Source: Acarospora socialis
Taxonomy: Eukaryota; Ascomycota; Lecanoromycetes; Acarosporales; Acarosporaceae
DNA length: 64,000 nt
Reading direction: 5' to 3'
Assembly: GCA_025617375.2 (NCBI GenBank)
Contig: JAMYGW020000001.1
Coordinates: 248,001-312,000, forward strand
In this document: one piece after another, positions 1 to 10,870 of the stretch
How the letters are laid out: each line of letters opens with the position of its first letter
How positions within the stretch are numbered: the first letter of the stretch is position 1
The notes under the pieces: model-generated
The model's database searches: none
What the model was told of the DNA's origin: nothing
The model's input: the letters and a program-made list of their open reading frames with translations, nothing else
Made by a program: the position numbers and the translations under genes

Positions 1-1398
1 GTCTGGCAAGAGATCCAAACACCACCATTATTCCCAAGTATTTCCATCCACTCTGACAACTGAATAGTAAGGGAGAGGTCAATGGGTAGGGCGATTGGGG
101 CCGGGCACTGCCCCGGAAAGATATCGGACACAAACAATCGAACAAAGAGATATTGGTAAACAGACACATTTCATAGATCACTTTAGAAAAACTCTTCAAA
201 TATCTGATCGATAGAAGCACCGTATCAAAGAAGTCTTTTGTGCTGCAAGCGGCCGTTCTTTGCTCTCTTCGACTTGGCATTTCGAGACTTGTTGGGGTTT
301 GATCGTCCATCGAGCCAATCGCCGAGGATTTGACTCTTCCTGTCTATGTACCTACATACACATAGCAGGTAGGTAGAGGTAAAGGTACCTTGGAGGTAAA
401 CGCCTTCCAACGGGCCCCTGCACTCGGCGCATAATCTGTGCACCTTGCAGGTGGTGTGTGCAGTCAAAAGTCCCCATCGTTCGTTCTCTGACAAACCTCT
501 TACTTCTGATAGTCCGGTCGTTTCTTGCGAACCCTCACTGGTTCCGAGAGCTTCCCACCGTTCTGCCGTCGCACATCCTTGCCTCGAACTCACTCTATCC
601 AGTAGTACTCGTAGTATGAAAGCTCCGAGGGAAGGGGAAACGTAAAGTTGTGGTAAATGATTATACATTGCGCTAGTGATGTTGGTGTTGCCTCTCTTCC
701 AAAACTTTACCCGTTAGCTCAACATTATTACTATCACCTTATTCACCTCCCCACCTACTGCTACTCTACCTACTCTACCTTACTCACTAAACAATCTCAT
801 CATCTCACCTTTTCTCTAGGCCTCTGCCAGCCTTTCCCACACAGACATCAATCAGTCCATCCGGTACGGTGCAACTCTCCAACTTCATCTGTTGACGGGG
901 AACTGTCCTTTCTTCTGCTCAACATTGCTGCTGTTGTTGATATTTACTTGCTGACCGGCAACAAGCTTTAGCCAAACGAAGCCGGACATTGACTTTGCTC
1001 TGTCCTGCCTTCCGCAATCGCGCATTTCCAAGCGGTCGATCTCACGGTCCTGCTTTTTTGCTCTTGCACCTTATCAACAACACGACCCGTGCACCTGTGC
1101 TCCTCATCCTTTGGATCCCATGTTTATTGTTGTCATGAGTCATTAGACGCTACGAGCAAGCATTTTATTGTAAGTGCAACCTGGACTTGTTTACTATTGC
1201 CAATTGCATCCTGAAGACGGTTCAATATCTTTCTATCGGTGCTAGATCTCCAGTGTCATATGGCCAGCTAACACGAACCCTTCCCAATTCACAGTGCCTA
1301 CTTCTTAATGCCTTGCGATCTCGAATGACATTGCAACAACCAACTCCTCAACAACAGATCCAGATCCCCGCACCCAGTAAATACCTCCAGCCGTACGG
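1..1398. other. Non-coding leader of the GAC1-like gene
   Basis: No convincing protein gene is seen here. The pyrimidine-rich stretch near 720-860 and the stretch up to the start codon at 1399 look like promoter plus a long 5' leader. A GTAAGT at 1170 and a CAG at 1291-1293 could bound a leader intron of about 124 bases. A short ATG frame of eight codons lies at 1120-1146. Another ATG frame, 1325-1501, overlaps the main start out of frame. GGTAGGTA-type repeats occur around 348-400. Confidence 0.5.
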
Positions 1399-3845
1399 AT
1401 GCCGTACACCCCTCCAGCACAGCAATCACCCATTGCTTCAAGATCAGCGACTCCTTCCATCAGCCGGACCCACTCATTCAGCAAGACGCAAGCGGGAGTA
1501 GGTTCCTCCCTGAGCCCCACTGAAAAGCCTCACCTACCTCGCTCGGCATCTTCAACATCTTATCTCCATAAACATCGCCGGAGTCCATCACTATCCAAGC
1601 CGACCACATCCACTTCGGATTCGCCTACAGCTACGCGTGATGACCCATCGGTGAATGATGATGCCGCGGCGACGAGCGGAACTGACGATCGAAGTCAGCT
1701 CGACACTACCGGTAGTCTCCGTCAATCGCCTCCTCCTCTGAACGATTCGTTGATACCGACAGGTGCCCTGATGTCACCACCTGACTCGTCTCAGAACTCG
1801 AGCGATGACGAAGAAAGGACCCGTAGTAGAAGAGGTCGAGAGCTGGAGAATCTAGCCGAATTGCAAGCTGCAATAAGAATCATCGAACAACATCGAGCGA
1901 GTTCACCGAATCGGACCAATGAAGCAGCACGTAAAGCTAGGATCGTTCTAGGACTGATGGTACCTTCGAACGACTCACAAGACGAGGGATCGAAGACTGC
2001 TCCAACTTCTTCGAAATCGCCCTTGTCCAAGGAAGCTCGTAAGATCTCCCATTCACGATCTTCCACCGTGGATTCTGCTTTGCCGGACCTGAGCGGTACG
2101 AAACCAGGCAGAGAAACCGACTCCAGCGATCCCGAAGAGGACGAGGACGATGACCTCCGAAACAGACCACCGATGGTTCGGAAGAAGTCGGGCGAGCTGG
2201 TCAGACCAGCTTTGAGACCCTCGTTCTCAAAACGACGGCCTTCGAGCATGCCCGGCACCCCGACGTATTCCAAAGCCGTCCACTTTGACTCCAAGCTTGA
2301 ACATGTCCGCCACTTTCTGCAAGTGGATAAACCGCTTGCGGTCAGTGCTGGTTCCTCGCCAGTCGAGGCCTATGAGGGCGAGCTTGAATTCCCTTTTGGC
2401 GGCGAGGAGACATTCCGGCCACGGTCTCCCAGTTTTGAGTGGGAGATACGCCTACCCAACTTTCCACGCGATACATTCGAGAGGAGGTCAAAGCCGGTCC
2501 GAGTTGAACGACTTTACCTGTCTACTGATAATAAGAACCTCATCGGTGTCGTGGCCGTCGCAAACCTGGCCTTCCACAAGCTCGTCGTGGCTCGTTTCAC
2601 GCTTGATTACTGGAAGACGACTTCGGAGGTTGTGGCTGAGTTCAACAACGATGTTCGTCGGAAGCAGACAAACGACGGTTACGATCGGTTCAACTTCACC
2701 ATCAAGCTTGCCGATCAAGCGAACCTGGAGAATAAAACAATGTTCTTCTGCGTCCGATATAACGTGAACGGTCAGGTATTTTGGGACAACAACGATTCCA
2801 TCAACTTCCAGGTCGACTTCACGAAGAAAGCGAAGCCGCAGAATGGTAAGCAATCTGGCATCCGAGCGTCGAATGCTCTCCCTCGCAGCAAGCCTTCGCA
2901 GTCGAATTCGTCCGGTCGACCATGGTCGATGCCCGCCACCTTCGATGACTTCACACACGGTTTTGATTCAAGCTACGACTTCGGCGCGTTCTCCCAATCT
3001 CCCACCAAGCTCATGGGCGAGTCCCCCATCCGGTTCCGCAACAGCAAACCGACGAGCAGCATCATACCGGATGCGCCCACTAAACGCAATAACCCAGCGG
3101 CTCAAGCATTCGGCAATCGGTACGATTTCGGAGCCTCACTCTCCGCGGCCATCCAGGCAGCGAGCACTACCGTTGGTGACCGCAGCGGACTGCCAGGAGA
3201 GGAGACTTCCAAAGCGGAACCTAAGCGTGCATCCTTCGAATCAAGGAATACTGTCGCTAAAAGACCCCCCGAAGTTCTGCAGGACGTTACAGTTGAGCAG
3301 AGAGATTCCGCTTCGAATGGGAAGAAGCCCACGTCGAGTCCCGCACCGGTAAGCCCGGGGCCTGGGAGAGACTCAGCGATTGCAGCGGCCAATTCGTCGA
3401 CCAAGCCTTCCATGCAGTCGTCCTCGTATCACGAGTTACTGGACAAGTACTGCTTCGTAAGTTCCCGGGTCCTAGCCGTTACTGGCTTGGGTTCAAAGTT
3501 AACAATTGTCTGTAGTTCGGATCTGCAAAGTCGTCGCCACCACTTCAGAAAGCAAAATTGGCTCAAGTCGATGGTAGTAGTGATACTGCTTCGGTTCCGG
3601 AGTACAATCGTGGCGTGCCCAAGCCATCTGGGTCTCCGCATCATTCTGCTCCAATTGAGGGTTCGCCACTTGTCGAGGAAACCAGGGCATCCTCCCGAAG
3701 CGATAGTCCTCATATTTCACGCTCTGCGTCTCCTGTCTTTGGCTCGGGAACCTCATCCCCTGCGTCGTTTGGGTACCCTTACCATCAATCGACGCCGAAT
3801 GGCTTCTTTCCGGAGACACACGTGCCAACGGCCATTCGTGGTTAA
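1399..3845 (+). CDS. GAC1: Protein phosphatase 1 regulatory subunit, GAC1-like (CBM21)
   Basis: This is a targeting subunit that brings the PP1 catalytic subunit to glycogen and glycogen synthase. There are two exons, 1399-3456 and 3516-3845, with a 59-base GT-AG intron; the product is 795 aa. The first ATG gives MPYTPP followed by a Ser/Pro-rich disordered region. A canonical PP1-docking RVxF-type motif, KAVHF, is at about residues 292-296. A carbohydrate-binding CBM21 domain covers about residues 365-475 and ends with the diagnostic WDNNDSINFQV signature. The rest is low-complexity and Ser-rich. Reading past the intron donor without splicing gives a different tail and a stop at 3921. The spliced tail (FGSAKSSPPLQ onward, ending at 3845) has the Ser/Pro composition of the rest of the protein. 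Family role is established in yeast Gac1 and animal PPP1R3; the substrate here is inferred. Confidence 0.9.
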
Positions 3846-4864
3846 AGTTAGCTGGAATGCTACTTTGCTTATCGATGGTCTATGTATTATCAGTGGACGC
3901 CAGATATACCGGTGGTCTTGAACTTCTGTTTACGGCTATTGGACTTCGACTCAGCAGATGAGGGCGGGGGAGGGTTACGCATTGACTGTTTTATTCTACA
4001 CGGTCACGACAGTGTACGACGACGAGACAGAAGCAAGGTACGATAGTGGAGGGAATCAAATTTGTGTTGTCGATGCATTCACCACCCACGCTTGTAATCA
4101 ACTGGGTCCGGCTCCTTGGTTCATGCATTTCTGCCGGCTTGCGTGTTGTACTTCAAGCGCTCCAGCATTCGTTGTTTCCCTACTTTTCTACTTTCTGGCG
4201 TTTCCTGGACTGGAACTTCGTCTCGCCTCACTCATAGACGGCACACGGTTGTGTGTGTTTTATTCGACGGCAAACGGACGCGCGAAACAGCGGCATCAGC
4301 GGTTCTTTCTCAAATTGGCTATCAAAAGTTTGCTACCAACCATTGCTAGGAGCTAGATGTTGTGTTGATGCGTGTTTTCAGGGACTTCCCAGGGTCCAGA
4401 GCTACCTTGAGGATGGAGCGGGGAGAAAGTGTTTCATAGGCGGCACAGTGGATGGTATAATGCCCGATTGATAGAAAGGCTACTTGGCTCTTCTCAATGT
4501 TACGTTATGAGAATTTGAGAAGAGAAAGAATCAAATCCTCTAATCCGTAGATAAAACCCTAATGCACGTCGTCCAATCGCATGTGATCTCGTCCACTCAT
4601 CCATGTTGTTGAGGAGTAAGGTAATTTGCGGCATGGCTTGCATAAGAGACGCAAGCCTCATGTACCTCACAATTTCACGAGCCCCACAGCCCCACACTCT
4701 AGCCCCGTCAAAACCGCCAAGACCCAAGCTTGTGGCTGGTATGCATGCCTAGCCGAATCAGGCATGCACCTGTCATTCGCCACGAAGCCGTAACTAACTA
4801 CGACACCCACTCGAGTTCGGACCGACCACACCAAACCCACTCACACCATCACCCCACAACAGCA
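3846..4864. other. Intergenic region between GAC1-like and BOL3
   Basis: About one kilobase without a supportable gene. The several overlapping short open frames have no recognisable motif. The first part is probably the 3' end of the upstream transcript and the last 150 bases, C/A-rich, the promoter and leader of the BolA gene. Confidence 0.5.
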
Positions 4865-5609
4865 ATGGCCCCCTCCAGAGCACCACCGACACTGCCCTCC
4901 CTCGCCAGCGCCCTCACCCGTCCCCGTCCGCTCCCTCGGGCCGCAAAGCTACCGCCCCCATCGCGCCTGACCTTCTTCCGAACCGCCACCGCCCCATCCA
5001 TCCCCTACCGCTCACCACCACCACCCCGCACGCTCCTCTCCGCTCTCCCACACCCCGCGCCATCCGCTGTTGCTGTCGTCGTCCAGTCGCGGTTCACAAG
5101 CCGCTATTCCACCGCACCAGTAAACCCGCCCTCGGCGGCAGATAGTGGCAACGCAACGAACGAGTCCAAGGCTGTGGACGATGATGGCGCTGCCGGCCCG
5201 GAACCGCCGGATTACCTGTCCGCGGGCGAGCGGGGCGTGTTCGAGAAGGTGAAGCGAGAGTTGGCGCCGTCGAGGCTCGAGGTCCGTTCTCTTGCCCCTT
5301 CCTTGTCCCCGTTATTTCCCGAGCCCTTTTTCCTTTCGCCCGCTCTTCCCCCGCATTTTTTCGTGGTTAGGGTTTCTTTTCTTCGAGGGAGGGCTGCGGG
5401 ACGAGTACGCGGTGGTAGGGGCTAACGGGGGGGGGATGGTACAGGTGCAGGATATATCTGGCGGGTGCGGGTCGATGTATGCGATTGAGGTGGTGTCGAT
5501 TCGGTTCCGGGGGCTGAGTGTGGTGAGGCAGCATCGGTTGGTGAATGAGGTGTTGAGGGAGGAGATTAGGGGGTGGCATGGGGTGCAGTTGAAGACGCGG
5601 GCGGGGTAG
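4865..5609 (+). CDS. BOL3: Mitochondrial BolA-family protein (BOL3-like)
   Basis: BolA proteins of this type act in mitochondria in the late step of [4Fe-4S] cluster delivery to target enzymes. Exons 4865-5281 and 5445-5609 are joined by a 163-base intron and give 193 aa. The ATG at 4865 was chosen because it opens an Arg/Pro/Ala/Ser-rich stretch with few acids, as expected of a mitochondrial presequence; an in-frame ATG at 4745 is less plausible. The first exon ends inside the BolA domain (EKVKRELAPSRLE). The second exon carries the hallmark DISGGCGSMYAIEV and the QHRLVNEVLREEIRGWHGVQL helix-strand with the conserved HG. The invariant Cys of the BolA3 class is present in GGCGS. The long N-terminal low-complexity extension is lineage-typical. 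Confidence 0.88.
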
Positions 5610-6144
5610 GGTGGGAGGGTGCTTGGTGTGGGAGAGGGTCAGAGGGGAGGTGGGGGAAGGCGTTCTGAGGGGAGGGGTTGCGGGTGGGGAGATATATGTG
5701 TGCCTGAGGGCGGGGAGGAGAGATGGATTTGGACTGGGGTTGGAGGCATCGAGTCTTGTGTGTAGGGATGTTCGTGCTGCTGAATCAGGCTTGTATGTGG
5801 CATATGAAGGGGATGGAGGATGCAAGGTTGACGTTGAGGAAGGGCAGCAAGATGTGTCCAGCTGGGATGCGTCGCAATGGAGGCATGCTGTATATTAAGA
5901 GGTAATTGAACCTTGTGGATTGTATCGTGGCTACTAAAAGCAGGTTCCTCTACATATGCACTGCCGTCTGGAAATAAGAAATTCTTGCTGCAGAGCCGAT
6001 CTCCCCACGCGGTATCCTTCTTCCAGGAATCAACAGAAATCGTTGAATTGGTGTGCTAACAACTAGGAAATCTCAATGGTTCATGGGTACAAATGGAACG
6101 ATTATGTCGGGAGTTGAGAAGACCTCTGGCGTTACAGCTATGCT
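5610..6144. other. Convergent intergenic region
   Basis: Lies between the 3' ends of the BolA gene and the minus-strand 1212-aa gene. It is G-rich in its first half. I see no gene, tRNA or repeat array. Confidence 0.5.
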
Positions 6145-9100
6145 TCAGTTGCGCGGACCCATAACGGGATGTTCCTCAACCCAGACCTCCACAACACCAC
6201 TCCCGTCCGACAGGGCGCAGGAACTCTCGAATGCTCTGGAGTCGCGCTCCAGGACTTGCAGACTCTCTCGCGCTCTCATTTCTTTCTCCGCCTTGAGAAT
6301 TTGATCCAGTTGACTCTCGCCAAGACGGGACGTTTGATGGTCCAGCACACATCGACTGGCCTTGCGGTTGGCCAGGTCCAGCACGGTAAAGACACCGAGG
6401 ACTCGAATGGTAGACGTGCGCGGGACATGCTCACCGGGGCTTGCTTCGTTATTATCCGCCACACTCAGACTTACCTTCTCCAGAGCAACAAACAGCTTCT
6501 GCAGCAGCCAGGCCTTATCCGCCATCGGCCCATTCGCACGACTCGGGGGTATCAGGACCCGCTCGACCGCGGTGGCAATATTGCCTCCTTTCGAGCAGAT
6601 AGAATGCGTCTTCATGCCCAGCGCATCGATTGTCATGTTGAACTCCATCGGCGCCAGGATCTTGACGCTTCCCCGCTCCTGGTGGACGTCGGTGGCCGCG
6701 ATGCTGTTGGCTTGGCCCTTGGACCAGTATGGCCCGTCAATCGTCTGGCCCACGTCGTTGGGATCTTCGTCGTGAAGCCATTCTTTGCGGGTGACTTGGT
6801 AGCCCCAGATCATCTCGTTCGGCTGCGAGTCAGGGTCCGAGGAGACGTCCTTTCCGGAGTCGTCTCCTTCAGAGATTGTGTCATGGATTTGCGTGGGTAG
6901 TGTTTTGCGTGCACACGTTGGCCTAGGTTGTGGCGGCTGGGCTTCTTCCGGCATGTCAAGTGGCTGGTGCGGGACGGACAGTCGGAAGGGCTGGGATGTT
7001 CGGACTTCCTGGGTTTCGTCTTCGTCTTCGTCACTGCTGACTGTTTCCTGTCTCTCCTGCTGTATTGGACTATCGACAGCGTAGGTGTCTGTTGTGCCAG
7101 TCTGCTCTTGGGTCCCATTTTGGTCTGCCAGTGGCTGCTGGAATGTCGCTAATGTAGCTTTGAGGTTGTCAATCTGCTCATCTTTCGCGGCCCTGTCTCT
7201 TATCATGTTACTCTTGGCCTTGTTGTCCCTTCGTGGATTTACGGTCTTCATGTTATCATTGCTAGTCGAATGCTCATCCTGATCCTCCGTGATAAAGGGC
7301 TGTAAACGTACCGCGCTCTTGGCTCTGTTGTTCTCTTCTTGTAAGCCTTGTGCGTTCGAGATTAAAGTTGGTGTGTGAAGTGCGCGAAGGCCCATTGGTT
7401 GCTTCTGCTCGCTATCAGTTCCCGCGTTGTCTTCACTCTCAGTGGGACTGCTTTTTGACTGATAACTTCCTCTAGATCCCTTGATGCCCTCTTGCTGGCT
7501 CCGCGCTTGCAACAGCGCTCTCTCCCCCTGCTTCTTCAAGCGCCATCTTTTATTAGCCTCTCTCTTTCGCTTCAGCCGCTCCTCTGACATCTTCGCTGGT
7601 GTTTCTACTCGACTCTGCGTCTCAATGCGGTGCGGACTGGACGTATCATCGACTCTCGAAGGGTTTCGTGAGCTAAAAATGGACTGGTTAATTCCGATAC
7701 TTTGCTCGATTGAGCGCGCTCTCTTGTGGATACTTTGATCAATCACATTTTCCGTGTCCGCCTCTTCAGCACGTCTCTTCGGTGCAGTACATCCGGCTTG
7801 CACTCGACGTGCCTCGGTCTCCACCTCTAACATCCTCTTCTGAGCCGCTTGCAGAATTTCCTTGGCTCGATGAAGTTCGCTCTCGAGTACAGTCGAGTCT
7901 GCTGAAGGCATGCTGTTTCCGACCAACGCTTCATCTCCGCTGGAGCTCTGCCTCAACGCCACGCTTGTCTGACCGCTCTCGGACGTCTTCAACGAACGCG
8001 CTTCAACAAGTTTAGGCTTCTCCTTCGCCACGTTTTGAGCTTGACGGCTTCTCGACCTCTCGGCTGCTGCCTGTCTTGCAGCACGGTCTCGCGCCAATCT
8101 AGACCGTACCGCATCATCGCTGCCGCTATCTTCGTCCTTGATTCGAACAGACGGCCGACCCGCTCTTTCTGCCGCATTCGCCCTCCTGTCCTCGTCGATC
8201 CTGTCCCGTTGGATGCGCCGAGAGGCTTCGGCGGCTAATGATCTCCTCATTGATGTTAACTTGTCAGCAATTACCTTTATCCTCTTTGCCTCATCGACTT
8301 TCGTCTTTCTTCGATGTTCCTCTTCCTTATGTTCCGCAATCATCTTTTCTTCTGCTGCCACTTCATCTCTTGCCGGTCGAGCGTTCTTCCTGGTTTTCTC
8401 CTGGTTGGCAGCCATCGCCTTCTGCGCGTTACTCGGCCCTCCCACTAAGCTTGCGCGTTCGTTCGCCTCCTTTTCCTTGCGTAGTCGGTTCTGTTCTCTC
8501 TCCCGCTTTTTCTGTGATCTACTAGCCAAGTCCGCCCTCAGACGTTCCTGTGCCAGCATCAGCTCGGCTGTGTCGTCCTCTGGATCCGGCCTGATCACCT
8601 CAGCTCTCTTGTGCGATGTTGTCGGCCTAAAGGTATCGTTTCCATTGCTCGCTCGTGCGGAGCGAGATCTCTCAACCGCAGTGCGCTTGCGGGCTTCGAC
8701 TTCGGCCTGCCGCTGCGGTAGAACAGGGGTTGCTTTACTGAACTCGTGCCCTCTCGCCACAGGTTCACCCTGCCTTGATGTTTCTGATTCTCTCGTCAGA
8801 ATCTTCAGAAGGCCACGTGTTCCAGTATCCATCGTATGCTGACTCTCTGGTCCGTGGTCATCACGGTTCGATACCTGGAACTTCTGGCCCTCAGCTCCCC
8901 AGTCCCACGCTCGAGAATTATGGCTCCTGAACAGAGTATTCACCTCTTCAATCCATGCTTCCTCCTCCGCTTTCTGCCTTCTATTTAGTCCCTCCACGGA
9001 CACTTCCTTCGCTCCTCCAAACGCGACGGAGTTTGAGTCCTTAACGTCCTCGTTGAACAGCTCGTCAATCTCACAATACTGTTTTCCGCTCCTAAATCTT

Positions 9101-9783
9101 CCGGAGTCGGGAAGGCTGTGGTTGGAAGAGGCGTCGGCGGCGAAGCTGAAACTATGGTACCCCTCGTCGATGACCACAGGCTTTTCCATCGAGCTGCCTT
9201 CGTCGTTTTGTGAACGAGCAGCCTTTGTCGTACGCCCACGCTGCATCCTCGAATCTATCCGCGTATCCCCTTCTGCGTCTGCCGCCTGCGCCACAATCTC
9301 TTGAACAGCGCCGTTTACTTCCAATCTTGCATCAACGGAATTGCCACCGACCACCTCTTCCGCCAGGACCCCTTCTCTCGCGCAACCGTGATCTTTGCTT
9401 CCGCTATTCCCAATCCCAAAGACCTTCTCTTTCCCATTGACCATGATCTTCTCACCATGATCTGTCGCCTTGATCTCACCATCAAGATCGATAGCGATCG
9501 GTTCATCCACACTTCCCTTTCCCCTGTGGTTTCCATTTGCGCTGTTATTTCCACGTGTTTCAGTTTGTTCGACTCCATCCCTGCGCATCCGACCCGGAGG
9601 CTCTGGCATCCGAGGACCCATCGAAGCAGTCATGGCGTCGGTCGACTGAGGACATGGGACCGTGGTAGCCGTGTCTGGAGCAGAACAACTAGGGCGTGCG
9701 AAATAATCTCTGACGTTAATGCGAGGACGAGGGGGCAATGAAGCAGGAGGGGAAGAGGAAGCCAGCGGTGGTGCTGTGGTCAT
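6145..9783 (-). CDS. Unknown 1212-aa charged, probably nuclear protein
   Basis: Function not recognised. A single uninterrupted exon of 1212 codons; the ATG at 9783 (MTTAPPLAS) was preferred to one at 9921 because the extra 46 residues look like translated leader. The N-terminal half is Ser/Arg/Glu-rich and disordered. About residues 400-780 hold very charged helical stretches (repeated KRERE-, RAAR- and EEKM-type runs), probably coiled coil. Several Lys/Arg clusters could be nuclear signals. The last ~220 residues are less biased (from VTRKEWLHDEDPND to the end) and look like a folded domain with hydrophobic strands such as RVLGVFTVLDL and GVVEVWVEE. The lack of introns over 3.6 kb is unusual next to its neighbours. 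It could be a chromatin or kinetochore protein, but nothing in the sequence proves this. Confidence 0.75.
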   Translation of the reverse strand: MTTAPPLASSSPPASLPPRPRINVRDYFARPSCSAPDTATTVPCPQSTDAMTASMGPRMPEPPGRMRRDGVEQTETRGNNSANGNHRGKGSVDEPIAIDLDGEIKATDHGEKIMVNGKEKVFGIGNSGSKDHGCAREGVLAEEVVGGNSVDARLEVNGAVQEIVAQAADAEGDTRIDSRMQRGRTTKAARSQNDEGSSMEKPVVIDEGYHSFSFAADASSNHSLPDSGRFRSGKQYCEIDELFNEDVKDSNSVAFGGAKEVSVEGLNRRQKAEEEAWIEEVNTLFRSHNSRAWDWGAEGQKFQVSNRDDHGPESQHTMDTGTRGLLKILTRESETSRQGEPVARGHEFSKATPVLPQRQAEVEARKRTAVERSRSARASNGNDTFRPTTSHKRAEVIRPDPEDDTAELMLAQERLRADLASRSQKKREREQNRLRKEKEANERASLVGGPSNAQKAMAANQEKTRKNARPARDEVAAEEKMIAEHKEEEHRRKTKVDEAKRIKVIADKLTSMRRSLAAEASRRIQRDRIDEDRRANAAERAGRPSVRIKDEDSGSDDAVRSRLARDRAARQAAAERSRSRQAQNVAKEKPKLVEARSLKTSESGQTSVALRQSSSGDEALVGNSMPSADSTVLESELHRAKEILQAAQKRMLEVETEARRVQAGCTAPKRRAEEADTENVIDQSIHKRARSIEQSIGINQSIFSSRNPSRVDDTSSPHRIETQSRVETPAKMSEERLKRKREANKRWRLKKQGERALLQARSQQEGIKGSRGSYQSKSSPTESEDNAGTDSEQKQPMGLRALHTPTLISNAQGLQEENNRAKSAVRLQPFITEDQDEHSTSNDNMKTVNPRRDNKAKSNMIRDRAAKDEQIDNLKATLATFQQPLADQNGTQEQTGTTDTYAVDSPIQQERQETVSSDEDEDETQEVRTSQPFRLSVPHQPLDMPEEAQPPQPRPTCARKTLPTQIHDTISEGDDSGKDVSSDPDSQPNEMIWGYQVTRKEWLHDEDPNDVGQTIDGPYWSKGQANSIAATDVHQERGSVKILAPMEFNMTIDALGMKTHSICSKGGNIATAVERVLIPPSRANGPMADKAWLLQKLFVALEKVSLSVADNNEASPGEHVPRTSTIRVLGVFTVLDLANRKASRCVLDHQTSRLGESQLDQILKAEKEMRARESLQVLERDSRAFESSCALSDGSGVVEVWVEEHPVMGPRN

Positions 9784-10870
9784 GGTTGCGTAAGGTCTGT
9801 TGTGAAGCGTGCTTGGAGGTGGATGGATGAAGATGCGGATGAGACGGTCGTAGTGGTTGTTAAGAAGTGAAGACAGCGTACGTGTAGGGAATCGAGGTAG
9901 GAGAGTATATGAAAGGAGCACGAGGTATTGTGTGCAGTAGTGAACGAGCGAGTAAGACTATGCTGACCCGGCAGACGATTGACAGTGTAGATAATCGAGT
10001 AGTGAGATGGAAGCCGTATGCTTTCCCAGACCTCGCTTATTGCATCCCTATGCCAGCTAAAGCGACGTCGTTGTGAGCTCAGTGAGGACGATGAGTGATT
10101 GAGGGCTAGAGTGAAACGAGGTCTGCACCGCTGTAGACGAGCATTGAGAGTGCGAGAGATGGCGTCTACCTAAACCTCTTGGCGGCGGTTGAAAGGAGAG
10201 GGGCGGAGAGGGGAGGTGAGAGAAGTGAGTGATGTGCTGAATGTTCTATAGAGCTTTTGCACGATGCTGATGTGGTGACGTGCGGCTTAGGGCTAACTGC
10301 GAGGGTTTCGGATGCTTTCGACGTGAGGAGTCGATGAGGCCTTCGGCTGTAGGAGCTAGGTAGACGAGATAGATATAGGGAGGACGAGAAAGGGTTTTGA
10401 GATTGCTTGTAGATGATTGGAGATACTTTCTGTGAAGCTGTTGATTGAACGATGATCGTGTATAGAGAGAGGCAAGCGTCGATAGATGGTAGAGTGAGAT
10501 TCTCTCGGCTTGGAGTTGAATCTGGGGGCCTACACTGGGCTGGACTGTCTCCTGGTGCTGGTGTTCCCATGTAAGGCGGTTGTGACGCTGATGTCAGACG
10601 CCTCGATACGGGGGAGGCATGTCCTAGGATAGTCACCCCGAGAGGGTGGAACGTAGGGTACTCCGGTAATACATAATCAGTGGCATGATTAGAGCATAAC
10701 ATCACAGCACGATGCGAATAGTGACGACGACAGGCCCAGTGGGCGGGCGTATAAGTTCTCGATTGCCAACACTAAACAAGCGGACAACTAACACGACAAA
10801 CAGACAGACAGAGCACAATACCAGCCAAACCAGCTCTCGATCTCCTACCAACACCCAACCGACGCACCCC
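9784..10870. other. Region between two minus-strand genes
   Basis: Over one kilobase between the start of the 1212-aa gene and the stop of the 541-aa gene. Open frames (for example 10166-10705 minus) show no motif and look like chance. It should hold the promoter and leader of the 1212-aa gene and the 3' end of the next one. Confidence 0.5.

Noticed and set aside
4730-4864. Upstream in-frame start for the BolA gene (ATG at 4745)
   Set aside because: Would put His/Ser/Thr-rich, leader-like text ahead of the presequence; the ATG at 4865 has a better context and a typical mitochondrial presequence.
8138-8842. Plus-strand frame of 234 codons
   Set aside because: It is antisense to the 1212-aa gene in a Glu/Arg-rich region; its Ser/Leu-rich translation is the mirror of that bias and has no motif.
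10166-10705. Minus-strand 179-codon frame
   Set aside because: No motif, and it lies in the presumed leader/promoter of the 1212-aa gene. It was considered as an upstream exon but no sensible join was seen.
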